Part shown: positions 1-5,550 of the stretch, piece by piece | Numbering within the stretch: position 1 is the stretch's first letter | Layout of the letters: each line of letters opens with the position of its first letter | Notes under the pieces: generated by a model | The model's input: the letters and a program-made list of their open reading frames with translations, nothing else | What the model was told of the DNA's origin: nothing | Databases searched by the model: none | NCBI GenBank assembly: GCA_902772745.1 | Contig: CACYBV010000084.1 | Location: 1-5,550 of the forward strand | Direction of reading: 5' to 3' | DNA: 5,550 nt | Source of the DNA: an uncultured Eubacteriales bacterium | GTDB lineage: Bacteria > Bacillota > Clostridia > Lachnospirales > Lachnospiraceae | Translations under genes and position numbers: made by a program

Positions 1-1096
1 AAGACGTGTTCATCGTCGCACCGCCTTCAAGCACACAGTCGCATCCAAGCTCTTCATAAGTTTTTTTCATGCCTGCCCCGTTAGTAACAGCGACGATCGA
101 AAGGGGCTTGTGCACCGTTTTCTTCACCGAAACCGTATCGTGTTCGTTGTGCTGGATCTGCATGTTGTCGATCTTCATGCTGATGAATTCGCCGTATTCC
201 TGCGCTGCTCGGATGATCCGGTGCGGCTTCATGGAATGCACATGCACTTTGACCCTGCGGTCGTTCTGTACGGCGACGATCGAATTCCCGAGTGCCGAGA
301 GGTCATCGATGAACTGGTCGAGCTTGAATTTCTGGTTGTACTCCGAGCCCTTCATCAGCTGCAGCAAAAAGGTCAGGCAGTAGCCGTCCTCAAACACGCT
401 GTTTTCATTAAAGAGAGAATCGTCCACGTTGTCCACGGGGAGCTCTTCTTCGCCCTCGGAAAGCGCCGGTTTGAACTCGAGTTCTTCACCGTGCAGGTAG
501 CGGATCATTCCCTCAACGATCAGGATATAGCCAAGAGCACCGCTGTCGACGACGCCGGCTTCCTTCAGGACCGGCAGAAGTTCCGGCGTATTCAGGAGGC
601 TTTTGCGCATCTCCGCCGCATACATGCTGAGGAAAGTGTCGATCGTCGTCTGCCGCGTGATCTGCGTGCGGATATTTTCGACGCCTTCCCTGGATACCGT
701 GAGGATCGTGCCCTCCACAGGCTTTACAACCGCCGTATATCCTTCCCGGTAGCCGCGGATCATCGCGTTTCTCATGTCGCCGGTATTGATGGCGCCGCCT
801 CTTGAAAGCGCGAGATAAATCCCCCGGAAGATCTGGGAGAGGATGACGCCGGAATTGCCGCGTGCCCCGAGAAGCATGCCGTCGCTGAGACCTTTTAAGT
901 ATACGCCGACATGCGGATCGGATTTCGCAGAGCGGAGTCCGTGTTCGAGCGTCATCCGCATATTGGTACCCGTGTCGCCGTCAGGCACCGGGAAAACATT
1001 GAGTTTATTGACCTCATCCTCGTGCAGCTTCAGGTTGGCATGGCCGTTCTTAAGCATCTTCTCGAATTCGGTTCCGTTGATCCTTCTTACTTTCAT
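1..1096 (-). CDS. fakA: FakA-like fatty acid kinase, DhaL (DAK2) domain protein (C-terminus cut off)
   Basis: The first 365 codons are present, and the gene runs off the left edge. FakA/YloV proteins are about 550 residues. The N-terminal DhaL kinase domain contains NVFPVPDGDTGTNM at 33-46, whose Asp39 and Asp41 are the Mg-ATP ligands. It also has LGARGNSGVILSQIFRG (76-92), KPVEGTILTV (125-134) and LLPVLKEAGVVDSGALGY (173-190). The middle domain keeps Cys240 and the HVH pair (His285, His287) of VKVHVH, residues implicated in a metal or catalytic site in S. aureus FakA. The start of the third, DegV-like domain is visible as LSIVAVTNGAGM and a final EGGATMN, where the usual form is EGGQTMN. FakA phosphorylates fatty acids bound to FakB/DegV partners, and a DegV gene lies two genes upstream. 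The ATG at 1096 gives the expected family N-terminus. The ribosome site is weak (AAGGG at 1110-1114, 13 nt away), so translation is probably coupled to the transporter stop. Confidence 0.9.
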   Translation of the reverse strand, partial: MKVRRINGTEFEKMLKNGHANLKLHEDEVNKLNVFPVPDGDTGTNMRMTLEHGLRSAKSDPHVGVYLKGLSDGMLLGARGNSGVILSQIFRGIYLALSRGGAINTGDMRNAMIRGYREGYTAVVKPVEGTILTVSREGVENIRTQITRQTTIDTFLSMYAAEMRKSLLNTPELLPVLKEAGVVDSGALGYILIVEGMIRYLHGEELEFKPALSEGEEELPVDNVDDSLFNENSVFEDGYCLTFLLQLMKGSEYNQKFKLDQFIDDLSALGNSIVAVQNDRRVKVHVHSMKPHRIIRAAQEYGEFISMKIDNMQIQHNEHDTVSVKKTVHKPLSIVAVTNGAGMKKTYEELGCDCVLEGGATMNTS

Positions 1097-1106
1097 TCGT
1101 TCTTTT

Positions 1107-2513
1107 TTACCCTTTTCCCCCGGACAGTTTATCTGCCCTGCTCTTTTCTTTCCCCATCTTCACGATGGAACGCGGAAGAATATAGGAAAGCAGGAATCCG
1201 ACAATCATCGCGATTCCCGAAATCATTGTCATATAAAAAATACTTCCGGAGCGCTGTTCTTCATAACCCTTGAGCGAGGTCAGCACCACGCCGACGGCAA
1301 GCGCCGTCGCAACGCCGGTAAACAGGCCCTGTACCGCAAAATACATCGCGGAATTGGATATGCCCGTGCGCTTCTCCTCATCAGCCGCAAGCTGCGCAGG
1401 AATCGAGTACGCGACAGCGAAAAGCGAGCCGAGCGCAAGCGAAGAAACCAGGCCGGATGCAATCGCAAGCACCCATTTTACCGTAGAATCCGTGACGAAA
1501 GATACGCCGAACAGGGCAAACATCGCTATGGCAAACATCAGAAGCGTATAGCGGAAAGAAAAACCGAATCCGTACTTTTTCAAAAGGCGGTGATACAGAA
1601 GAAGCGTCAGAGGAGTCGGTGCGACAGCGGCGATCATCACGAGTTTCATATTCATGCCGACGTAGCTGAAATACTCATTGATACCTCCGAGGAAAAGCTG
1701 TACGCCGAAAGTCATGCAGGCATATACAGACATCCAGGAAATAAAGGTGCGGTTTCTGAATGTCGCGCGAAGCGACTTCAAAAGCCCGGCCGTTTCCCGC
1801 TTTTTCCTTGTTTTGTCTGCTCCTTCACCCGCCCCGCCGCATTTCTGCAGGTCTTCCGGAAGCGTGGAGTTCTCCTTGATCATCAGAATCGGGATCACCA
1901 TGGTCAGCGCCATCGGCAGCACAATAAGCGCCACCTGCCGGATATTGAGTCCGTCGAGAATTTTCCGGACCACGACATATCCGAGGACGAAATAGGCGAT
2001 ATCGCAGACAGACTTCACCGCCGCGATAAAGTTCCGGTCCCGGACATTGTCGACGATTTCGGTGAACGTCGCATAATAGGTCACCATCGTCAGGGTATAA
2101 AAACTGTAGAAAATGCAGAGCAGGACGCCGTAATAAATCGTATTCAGGAGCCCGGCCCCCGCGCTTTTCGGAATCACCAGAAAAAGCGCATATGACGAGA
2201 TCGTCGCCAGGAACCCCAGAAGAATCGCGGGGCGCCTGCGGCCGAAGCGGGATTTCAGCCGGTCTGTCCATGAAGCCATCGGGACGTCAATAACGCCGTC
2301 GATAATCTTCGCGATCACAATAAAAGCCCCCCATACCGCGGCGATTACCAGATCGTGCCCGGTATAGGTTTCAAAGGGAATTTCGTATTTGCCGAAGCCA
2401 CCCACGAGAAGCGCGCTGCACAGGTAGGTGCCCATCATCAGGTTCAGCATGTTGACGCCCATTCCGGAGACGGCATACAGCAGCATCGCGGGTCGTTTTC
2501 TGAGTTTTTTCAT
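1107..2513 (-). CDS. MelB/GPH-type (MFS_2) cation symporter
   Basis: This is a 468-residue integral membrane protein with about twelve hydrophobic segments, the normal size for the glycoside-pentoside-hexuronide:cation symporter family. Residues 68-95 carry the family signature. Asp72 and Asp76 fall at the positions of the two Na+-binding aspartates of MelB (Asp55 and Asp59 in E. coli). The basic cytoplasmic loop with TDRLKSRFGRRRP follows at 83-95. A charged central loop at about 213-257 separates the two six-helix halves, and the C-terminus is a basic, Gly/Ser-containing tail. Known members carry sugars with Na+, H+ or Li+, and a eukaryotic relative, MFSD2A, carries lysophosphatidylcholine. 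The family is clear, but the substrate cannot be read from the sequence. Its position between DegV and FakA-like genes, 10 nt before the latter, makes a lipid or acylated substrate worth considering. No sugar-catabolic enzyme is nearby. Confidence 0.9.
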   Translation of the reverse strand: MKKLRKRPAMLLYAVSGMGVNMLNLMMGTYLCSALLVGGFGKYEIPFETYTGHDLVIAAVWGAFIVIAKIIDGVIDVPMASWTDRLKSRFGRRRPAILLGFLATISSYALFLVIPKSAGAGLLNTIYYGVLLCIFYSFYTLTMVTYYATFTEIVDNVRDRNFIAAVKSVCDIAYFVLGYVVVRKILDGLNIRQVALIVLPMALTMVIPILMIKENSTLPEDLQKCGGAGEGADKTRKKRETAGLLKSLRATFRNRTFISWMSVYACMTFGVQLFLGGINEYFSYVGMNMKLVMIAAVAPTPLTLLLYHRLLKKYGFGFSFRYTLLMFAIAMFALFGVSFVTDSTVKWVLAIASGLVSSLALGSLFAVAYSIPAQLAADEEKRTGISNSAMYFAVQGLFTGVATALAVGVVLTSLKGYEEQRSGSIFYMTMISGIAMIVGFLLSYILPRSIVKMGKEKSRADKLSGGKG

Positions 2514-2562
2514 TTCTTTCTTCCTCTGAAGAAAAGCGATCCCGGCACCGGGTTCTTTCGGG
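2514..2562 (-). other. Largest gap in the cluster (49 bp), with an imperfect hairpin
   Basis: The spacer between the DegV stop and the transporter ATG contains a perfect 12-nt palindrome at 2541-2552 (CCCGGYRCCGGG form). It sits inside a weaker extended pairing of a GAAAG stretch with CTTTTC (about 2531-2559). On the transcript this would be a small GC-rich hairpin followed by a short interrupted pyrimidine run, not a true U-tract. It could act as a weak attenuator or RNA-processing site that lowers expression of the last two genes, but it may be chance. No promoter was recognised here. Confidence 0.25.
2523..2527 (-). promoter_or_regulatory. Ribosome binding site for the transporter gene
   Basis: AGAGG followed by a purine-rich stretch, 9 nt before the ATG at 2513. 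It supports this start, which is also the natural N-terminus ahead of the first membrane segment. Confidence 0.65.
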
Positions 2563-3501
2563 TTATTTCCTCTGGTTCAGCGCGCGCTCGATCAGCGTCT
2601 TTTCTTCCGAGAGATCCTTACTGATCGGTTTTCCGATATAGTACGCCGCCATGAGGCCGGGTCCGACGTTGACGCCGCAGGAAACATGAACGTCCAGGAT
2701 CCGGACTTCCTTCGGATGAAAGCGCTCCTCGAGCATCTGCTTATATACAAGCGCCTGCTTCATCCGGTCGGTCTGCGCGATAAAGATGACCTGGTCCTGC
2801 GGATTTTCAATGGTATTCTCGATATAGATAAGGAGCGCCGCATAAGCCGACTTTGCGCCGGAAGCCTTGCCGATCACGGTCGTCATGCCGTTGTAGTCGA
2901 ATTCGCCGATCGGCTTAACGCCGGCAAGCGTGCCGAAAAACGCCTTCGCGTGGGTGAGCCGGCCTTTCTTCGCGACAAACGAGAGGTCATCAAGCCAGCC
3001 GGCCTGATGGAAACGGCCCTTATTTTCCTCAAGCCACGAAACCACTTCCTCCATGCTCTTTCCTTCTTTCTGGAGCTGGCCGGCGCAGCAGCACATCAGG
3101 CCGAAGCCCGGGCCGAAACGAAGGGAGTCCACCATGACAATATTCGCATCCGGATATTTTTCCTTCACCATTTTCGCGCCGCCGACGGCAAAGCTGTACG
3201 CGCCGCTCATCGTAGAGGAAATGGTGAGCATTATAACGCCCTTGCCGGCTTTGACGGCTTCTTCCATCGCCACGGCGCATTCGCCGGTGCTCGGAGGCGC
3301 GGTCTGGAAGCCGGACGGATTTTTCTTCAGCGCGGAGTAAAAGCTCTCCTGGGTGAAATTCGCATCCCAGTCGGGCATCACATCATACTCTTTTCCGTCC
3401 GGTGTATTCACATGGCCCGCAAGGACCTTAATCCCGAACTCTTTCCGAAGATCCTCCGAGAGGTCACAGGTGGAATCCGCCATTATCACATAATCTTTCA
3501 T
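2563..3501 (-). CDS. DegV family (FakB-like) fatty-acid-binding protein
   Basis: This 312-residue protein is full length for a DegV protein (usually about 280-310). Family blocks appear in order: ADSTCDL (8-14), QTAPPS (65-70) where the usual form is T-S-Q-P-S, SSTMSGAYSFA (94-104), VDSLRFGPGFG (123-133), a DLSFVAKKGRLTHAKAF block in the middle of the chain, and VNVGPGLMAAYYIGK near the C-terminus. DegV/FakB proteins bind one fatty acid in a buried tunnel. They present its carboxylate to the kinase FakA, giving acyl-phosphate for phospholipid synthesis. A FakA-like gene two positions downstream fits this pairing. Differences from well-studied FakB proteins include Asn278 where the His of the (S/T)-H-x-G-P-G motif normally sits, and three consecutive cysteines at 136-138. 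It may therefore belong to a clostridial DegV subgroup with a different ligand. It is cytosolic, with no signal peptide. The family call is firm, but the ligand is unproven. Confidence 0.93.
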   Translation of the reverse strand: MKDYVIMADSTCDLSEDLRKEFGIKVLAGHVNTPDGKEYDVMPDWDANFTQESFYSALKKNPSGFQTAPPSTGECAVAMEEAVKAGKGVIMLTISSTMSGAYSFAVGGAKMVKEKYPDANIVMVDSLRFGPGFGLMCCCAGQLQKEGKSMEEVVSWLEENKGRFHQAGWLDDLSFVAKKGRLTHAKAFFGTLAGVKPIGEFDYNGMTTVIGKASGAKSAYAALLIYIENTIENPQDQVIFIAQTDRMKQALVYKQMLEERFHPKEVRILDVHVSCGVNVGPGLMAAYYIGKPISKDLSEEKTLIERALNQRK

Positions 3502-3511
3502 ACTCTTTTAT

Positions 3512-3518
3512 CTCCTTT
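3512..3518 (-). promoter_or_regulatory. Ribosome binding site for the DegV gene
   Basis: AAAGGAG begins at the last base of the hydrolase stop codon and lies 10 nt before the ATG at 3501. Only 16 nt separate the two genes, so they are probably co-transcribed. Confidence 0.75.
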
Positions 3519-4468
3519 CAGATATGAAAATACTGATCGATTTTTTTGCGGAGGCGCTCTTTCCCCTCCGCGCCGGACGCGGCGTAAGCGACCGCATGGC
3601 CGGCATTTTCTATAATCATCTGTTCCTTTTCGGAACAGCATGCTTCAAAGTTTCTTCTGCCCCACGCGACGGGCACCTGGTCGTCCGCCGCCCCGTGGAT
3701 AAAGAAAACCGGAACTTTCGCGTTCACAAGAGACGATTCCGTCGACAGGCGGATGTTGATTTTGAGAAACCATTTCGCGAAGCGCTCCACATAGGGCATC
3801 ATCACCTTCCCGGGAACATGGAAGTTTTTCGCGGTCTGCATCTGAAGTTCGTAGATGCTGGTAAAGGCGCAGTCGCTCACCAGGAGCTTCACTTTCGGGT
3901 TTTCGATCTTATCCGATGCGAAAGAAACCGCCACGCCGCCCATGGATACGCCGAAAGCCAGGATTTCCTCCGCATGAAGCGTCCGGTCCGCATATTCAAT
4001 CCACGACAGAAAATCGTACTGTTCCCTCTGCCCGAAGCTGCAGAAAACGCCTTCCGATCCGCCGAAGCAGCGCTGGTCCGCAAAAAGCAGGTTGAAGCCG
4101 AACGACAGAAGATCCTGTCCGATTACGCCGAAATTGTTGCTGATGCTCGTATGGAATCCGTGAAGGAGAATCGCGGTTTTTTTCATTCCCCGGTCAAGGT
4201 AATGCGCCGAAAGCTTCAGCCCGTCGTACGAGCGGATCGTGTGGACGGACATTTCCGGGAGGAGTTCCCGATACCAGCGGTTTCCCTGCGTGATCCTGGG
4301 AAGGTACTCACGATACTGCGTTTTTTTGAGCCATTTTTCCGGTTCCCGGTCGAGGTCTTTTCCTTCTCTTCCGCCGTAGCTGTAGAGAAAGGAAAACACC
4401 GACGGTGCAAGGATAAATATCATGTACAGCGCCAGTAAGCCGAGAATAATCCAGAGGGCAACCTTCAT
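3518..4468 (-). CDS. Membrane-anchored alpha/beta hydrolase (serine hydrolase)
   Basis: This is a 316-residue alpha/beta-hydrolase-fold protein. Residues about 4-30 form one hydrophobic segment, likely an uncleaved membrane anchor since no clear signal-peptidase site follows. The catalytic domain starts near residue 75. It shows an oxyanion-region LLHGF (101-105), a strand with DQRCFGGSEG (131-140), the nucleophile elbow GVSMGG with Ser175, HGAADDQVP with the acid at Asp262, and NAGH with His291. The full triad is therefore present. The pattern fits the S33/BAAT-like group of esterases, thioesterases and peptidases, so the substrate cannot be named. The start overlaps the preceding stop as ATGA (4 bp), behind a strong GGAGG. 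Location next to a PPTase, a DegV protein and a FakA-like kinase suggests an acyl ester or thioester substrate, but that is inference. Which side of the membrane the domain faces is unclear: the flanking charges are balanced, and the several free-looking cysteines fit the cytosol. Confidence 0.88.
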   Translation of the reverse strand: MKVALWIILGLLALYMIFILAPSVFSFLYSYGGREGKDLDREPEKWLKKTQYREYLPRITQGNRWYRELLPEMSVHTIRSYDGLKLSAHYLDRGMKKTAILLHGFHTSISNNFGVIGQDLLSFGFNLLFADQRCFGGSEGVFCSFGQREQYDFLSWIEYADRTLHAEEILAFGVSMGGVAVSFASDKIENPKVKLLVSDCAFTSIYELQMQTAKNFHVPGKVMMPYVERFAKWFLKINIRLSTESSLVNAKVPVFFIHGAADDQVPVAWGRRNFEACCSEKEQMIIENAGHAVAYAASGAEGKERLRKKIDQYFHI

Positions 4469-5526
4469 AGAAGCTCCTCCGTTTCCGTATCGGGGATTTT
4501 TACCAGGTTCCCGTTCTCCGAAAGGAATACCGTGATCTGGTCCATCTGGTCTCCCGAAACAGAGACCACAAGATCCGGGAGTGCGGGAATCCGGAAGGTT
4601 TTCGTCCGGAAATCCGCGGTTTCGATCCGTTCCGGATTGAAGCGTTTCCCGTCCCAGGCTTTGAAAATGGCTTCCTTTTTAGTCCAGATCCTGATGAAGT
4701 CTTCCGTCGAGAGGGTCTCCCCCGGCGTTTCAATCTCTTCTTTTTCGCTCAGGACACGTTTCAAAAGCTTCGGAAGCTTTTCCGGATATTTTTCGTAATA
4801 TTCCTTTCTGCGGTTTCTGTCCTCGATATCGATTCCGCAGGGTGCGTTCGAGAGAACCGCCGCAGCCGCCGACTCGGTATGCGAGAGGGAGAACCAGAAT
4901 TCGTCCGCAGTCCATTTGCCTTCGCGGCTCTTATGAAAATGCAGGTCGTTGAAATTGTAGCCAAAACATCTCGAGACGCCCTGTTCGAGGAGCTTCCAGA
5001 CCGCATAGCGCTGTTTTTTCACTTCCCGGTTCCCGGTAAGCAGGATTTCCCGGTTCCGCTCCTTCGGATACAGCTTTTCAATCCGCATATCCTCGGGAAG
5101 CGCCATTACAAAGACCGAAAAAAGCGGCCGGTTGTTCCACCGCGCGCGGGCATGATCTTCCTGGGAGGATCTGCGCTCGCCGAATACGCATTCATTCGCA
5201 AAGTGCTCACAGTTGTTGTGAAGGAGGCTGTAGCCGCCTTCTCCGATCCGGGATTTTGCGAAGTTCACCCGCTCCTCCGGCGTTTTCGCACGCCGTTTTT
5301 CCGAAGCGTCCATGATGCCCCGTTCGACAAAATTGCCGGCAGAAAAGGTCTCGATATCGGTCGAAACGACGCGGACCTGATCATCTCTGATCTCGCGTAT
5401 CCGAAGCGGCGGATATCCGAAGGCGATGACCTCCTCTTCCGATATGAATATTCCGTAGTGGTAGACGGAGCCGATTTTCACGCGGATGATGTCACCGTAC
5501 TCGAGCTCCTCAGGACTCCATTTCAT
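4465..5526 (-). CDS. LRAT/H-rev107-like domain fused to Sfp-type 4'-phosphopantetheinyl transferase
   Basis: This is a 353-residue protein with two domains. Residues about 8-116 resemble the LRAT/NlpC-P60 (permuted papain-like) fold: an opening YGDIIRV strand, His23 in YHYGIF, and the nucleophile block NNCEHFA with Cys106, matching the NCEHF signature of H-rev107/LRAT acyltransferases. The second His of the LRAT triad, usually in a V-I-H-F context, appears as Ala35 (VIAFG). Residues about 130-353 form an Sfp-type PPTase of normal size (about 220 residues): FSLSH at 212-216, GIDIE at 231-235, and WTKKEAIFK at 281-289. The predicted Mg ligands are Asp233, Glu235 and Glu285. This domain should transfer phosphopantetheine from CoA to a carrier-protein serine in the cytosol. 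No signal peptide is seen. The PPTase call is firm, the LRAT-like call is good, and the reaction of the N-terminal domain is unknown (acyltransfer, lipid or thioester hydrolysis, or peptidase-like). It may be coupled to a carrier-protein gene just upstream. Confidence 0.88.
   Translation of the reverse strand: MKWSPEELEYGDIIRVKIGSVYHYGIFISEEEVIAFGYPPLRIREIRDDQVRVVSTDIETFSAGNFVERGIMDASEKRRAKTPEERVNFAKSRIGEGGYSLLHNNCEHFANECVFGERRSSQEDHARARWNNRPLFSVFVMALPEDMRIEKLYPKERNREILLTGNREVKKQRYAVWKLLEQGVSRCFGYNFNDLHFHKSREGKWTADEFWFSLSHTESAAAAVLSNAPCGIDIEDRNRRKEYYEKYPEKLPKLLKRVLSEKEEIETPGETLSTEDFIRIWTKKEAIFKAWDGKRFNPERIETADFRTKTFRIPALPDLVVSVSGDQMDQITVFLSENGNLVKIPDTETEELL
4474..4480 (-). promoter_or_regulatory. 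Ribosome binding site for the alpha/beta hydrolase gene
   Basis: GGAGGAG lies within the last codons of the fusion gene, with the GGAGG core 7 nt before the ATG at 4468. It fixes the hydrolase start at the ATGA overlap and indicates translational coupling. Confidence 0.8.
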
Positions 5527-5550
5527 TTACAGCTTTTCCTCGATGTAATC
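5527..5550 (-). CDS. 3' end of an upstream gene, possibly an acyl carrier protein (partial)
   Basis: Reading leftward from the right edge, one frame gives seven residues, DYIEEKL, followed by TAA at 5529-5527. The stop directly abuts the ATG of the next gene with no gap. A terminal helix of the form (V)-x-Y-I-E-x-x-L is typical of the last helix of acyl and peptidyl carrier proteins, and a carrier protein directly ahead of a phosphopantetheinyl transferase makes functional sense. Seven residues cannot establish a family, so the carrier-protein call is inference from this short tail plus context. The frame itself is supported by the stop/start junction and by a GAGG motif inside it that can serve the next gene. 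The rest of the gene, including any Asp-Ser-Leu attachment site, lies outside the window. Confidence 0.4.
   Translation of the reverse strand, partial: DYIEEKL
5538..5541 (-). promoter_or_regulatory. Ribosome binding site for the LRAT-like/PPTase fusion gene
   Basis: GAGG sits inside the end of the upstream gene, 11 nt before the ATG at 5526. The upstream stop TAA immediately precedes this ATG, which favours coupled translation of the two genes and supports this start. Confidence 0.5.

Noticed and set aside
110..805. A 231-codon plus-strand open frame
   Set aside because: It is antisense to fakA, whose minus-strand translation shows the DhaL motifs throughout. No plausible start signal or domain was seen on the plus strand.
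843..2195. A 450-codon open frame on the plus strand
   Set aside because: It lies fully antisense to the transporter and the fakA start. Its product is a low-complexity Arg/His/Ser-rich chain with no recognisable domain, while the minus strand encodes clear family motifs. It is a by-product of codon bias.
2531..2559. Rho-independent terminator between DegV and the transporter
   Set aside because: The perfect stem is short with a tiny loop, the outer pairing is bulged, and only an interrupted pyrimidine run follows rather than a U-tract. It is kept only as a low-confidence hairpin.
2686..3615. A 309-codon plus-strand open frame
   Set aside because: It is antisense to the DegV gene and runs into the hydrolase gene across their junction. 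The translation is rich in Arg, His and Phe and resembles no family.
3524..4438. A 304-codon plus-strand open frame
   Set aside because: It mirrors the hydrolase gene on the opposite strand, with no family motif or ribosome site. The minus-strand protein has an intact catalytic triad.
4465..5526. Two separate genes or a frameshift joining the LRAT-like and PPTase parts
   Set aside because: The frame is open throughout. The linker around residues 117-131 has no stop, and I saw no ribosome site with a start codon that would begin a separate PPTase, so a true fusion is the simpler reading.

Overview
The window looks like a piece of a Bacillota (class Clostridia, Lachnospiraceae-like) chromosome. 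The base composition is moderate to slightly GC-rich. Genes are packed on one strand behind GGAGG-type ribosome binding sites, and the gene set (DegV, DhaL/FakA, MelB-type symporter, Sfp-type phosphopantetheinyl transferase) is typical of that group. The taxonomic call is inference. No RNA gene, CRISPR array, insertion sequence or clear promoter was seen.

All genes lie on the minus strand, so the order of transcription is from high to low coordinates. (1) The last seven codons of an upstream gene, whose end resembles an acyl carrier protein (5550-5527). (2) A two-domain protein joining an LRAT/H-rev107-like domain to a 4'-phosphopantetheinyl transferase (5526-4465). (3) A membrane-anchored alpha/beta hydrolase overlapping it by 4 bp (4468-3518). 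(4) A DegV-family, FakB-like fatty-acid-binding protein (3501-2563). (5) A MelB/GPH-type (MFS_2) transporter (2513-1107). (6) The first 365 codons of a FakA-like (DAK2/DhaL) fatty acid kinase subunit, which runs off the left edge (1096-1). Gaps between genes run from a 4-bp overlap to 49 bp, so this is probably one operon.

The genes share a theme of acyl-group handling. A carrier protein (if correctly read) would be activated by the PPTase domain. The fused LRAT-like domain belongs to a fold whose members move or hydrolyse acyl groups through a cysteine thioester. The anchored hydrolase could release acyl chains. The DegV and FakA-like proteins form the standard pair for binding and phosphorylating fatty acids. 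The transporter belongs to the superfamily branch that includes both sugar symporters and the lysolipid carrier MFSD2A. A lipid/fatty-acid scavenging or acyl-modification system is a reasonable hypothesis, but no substrate can be read from the sequence. The most unusual item is the LRAT-like/PPTase fusion.
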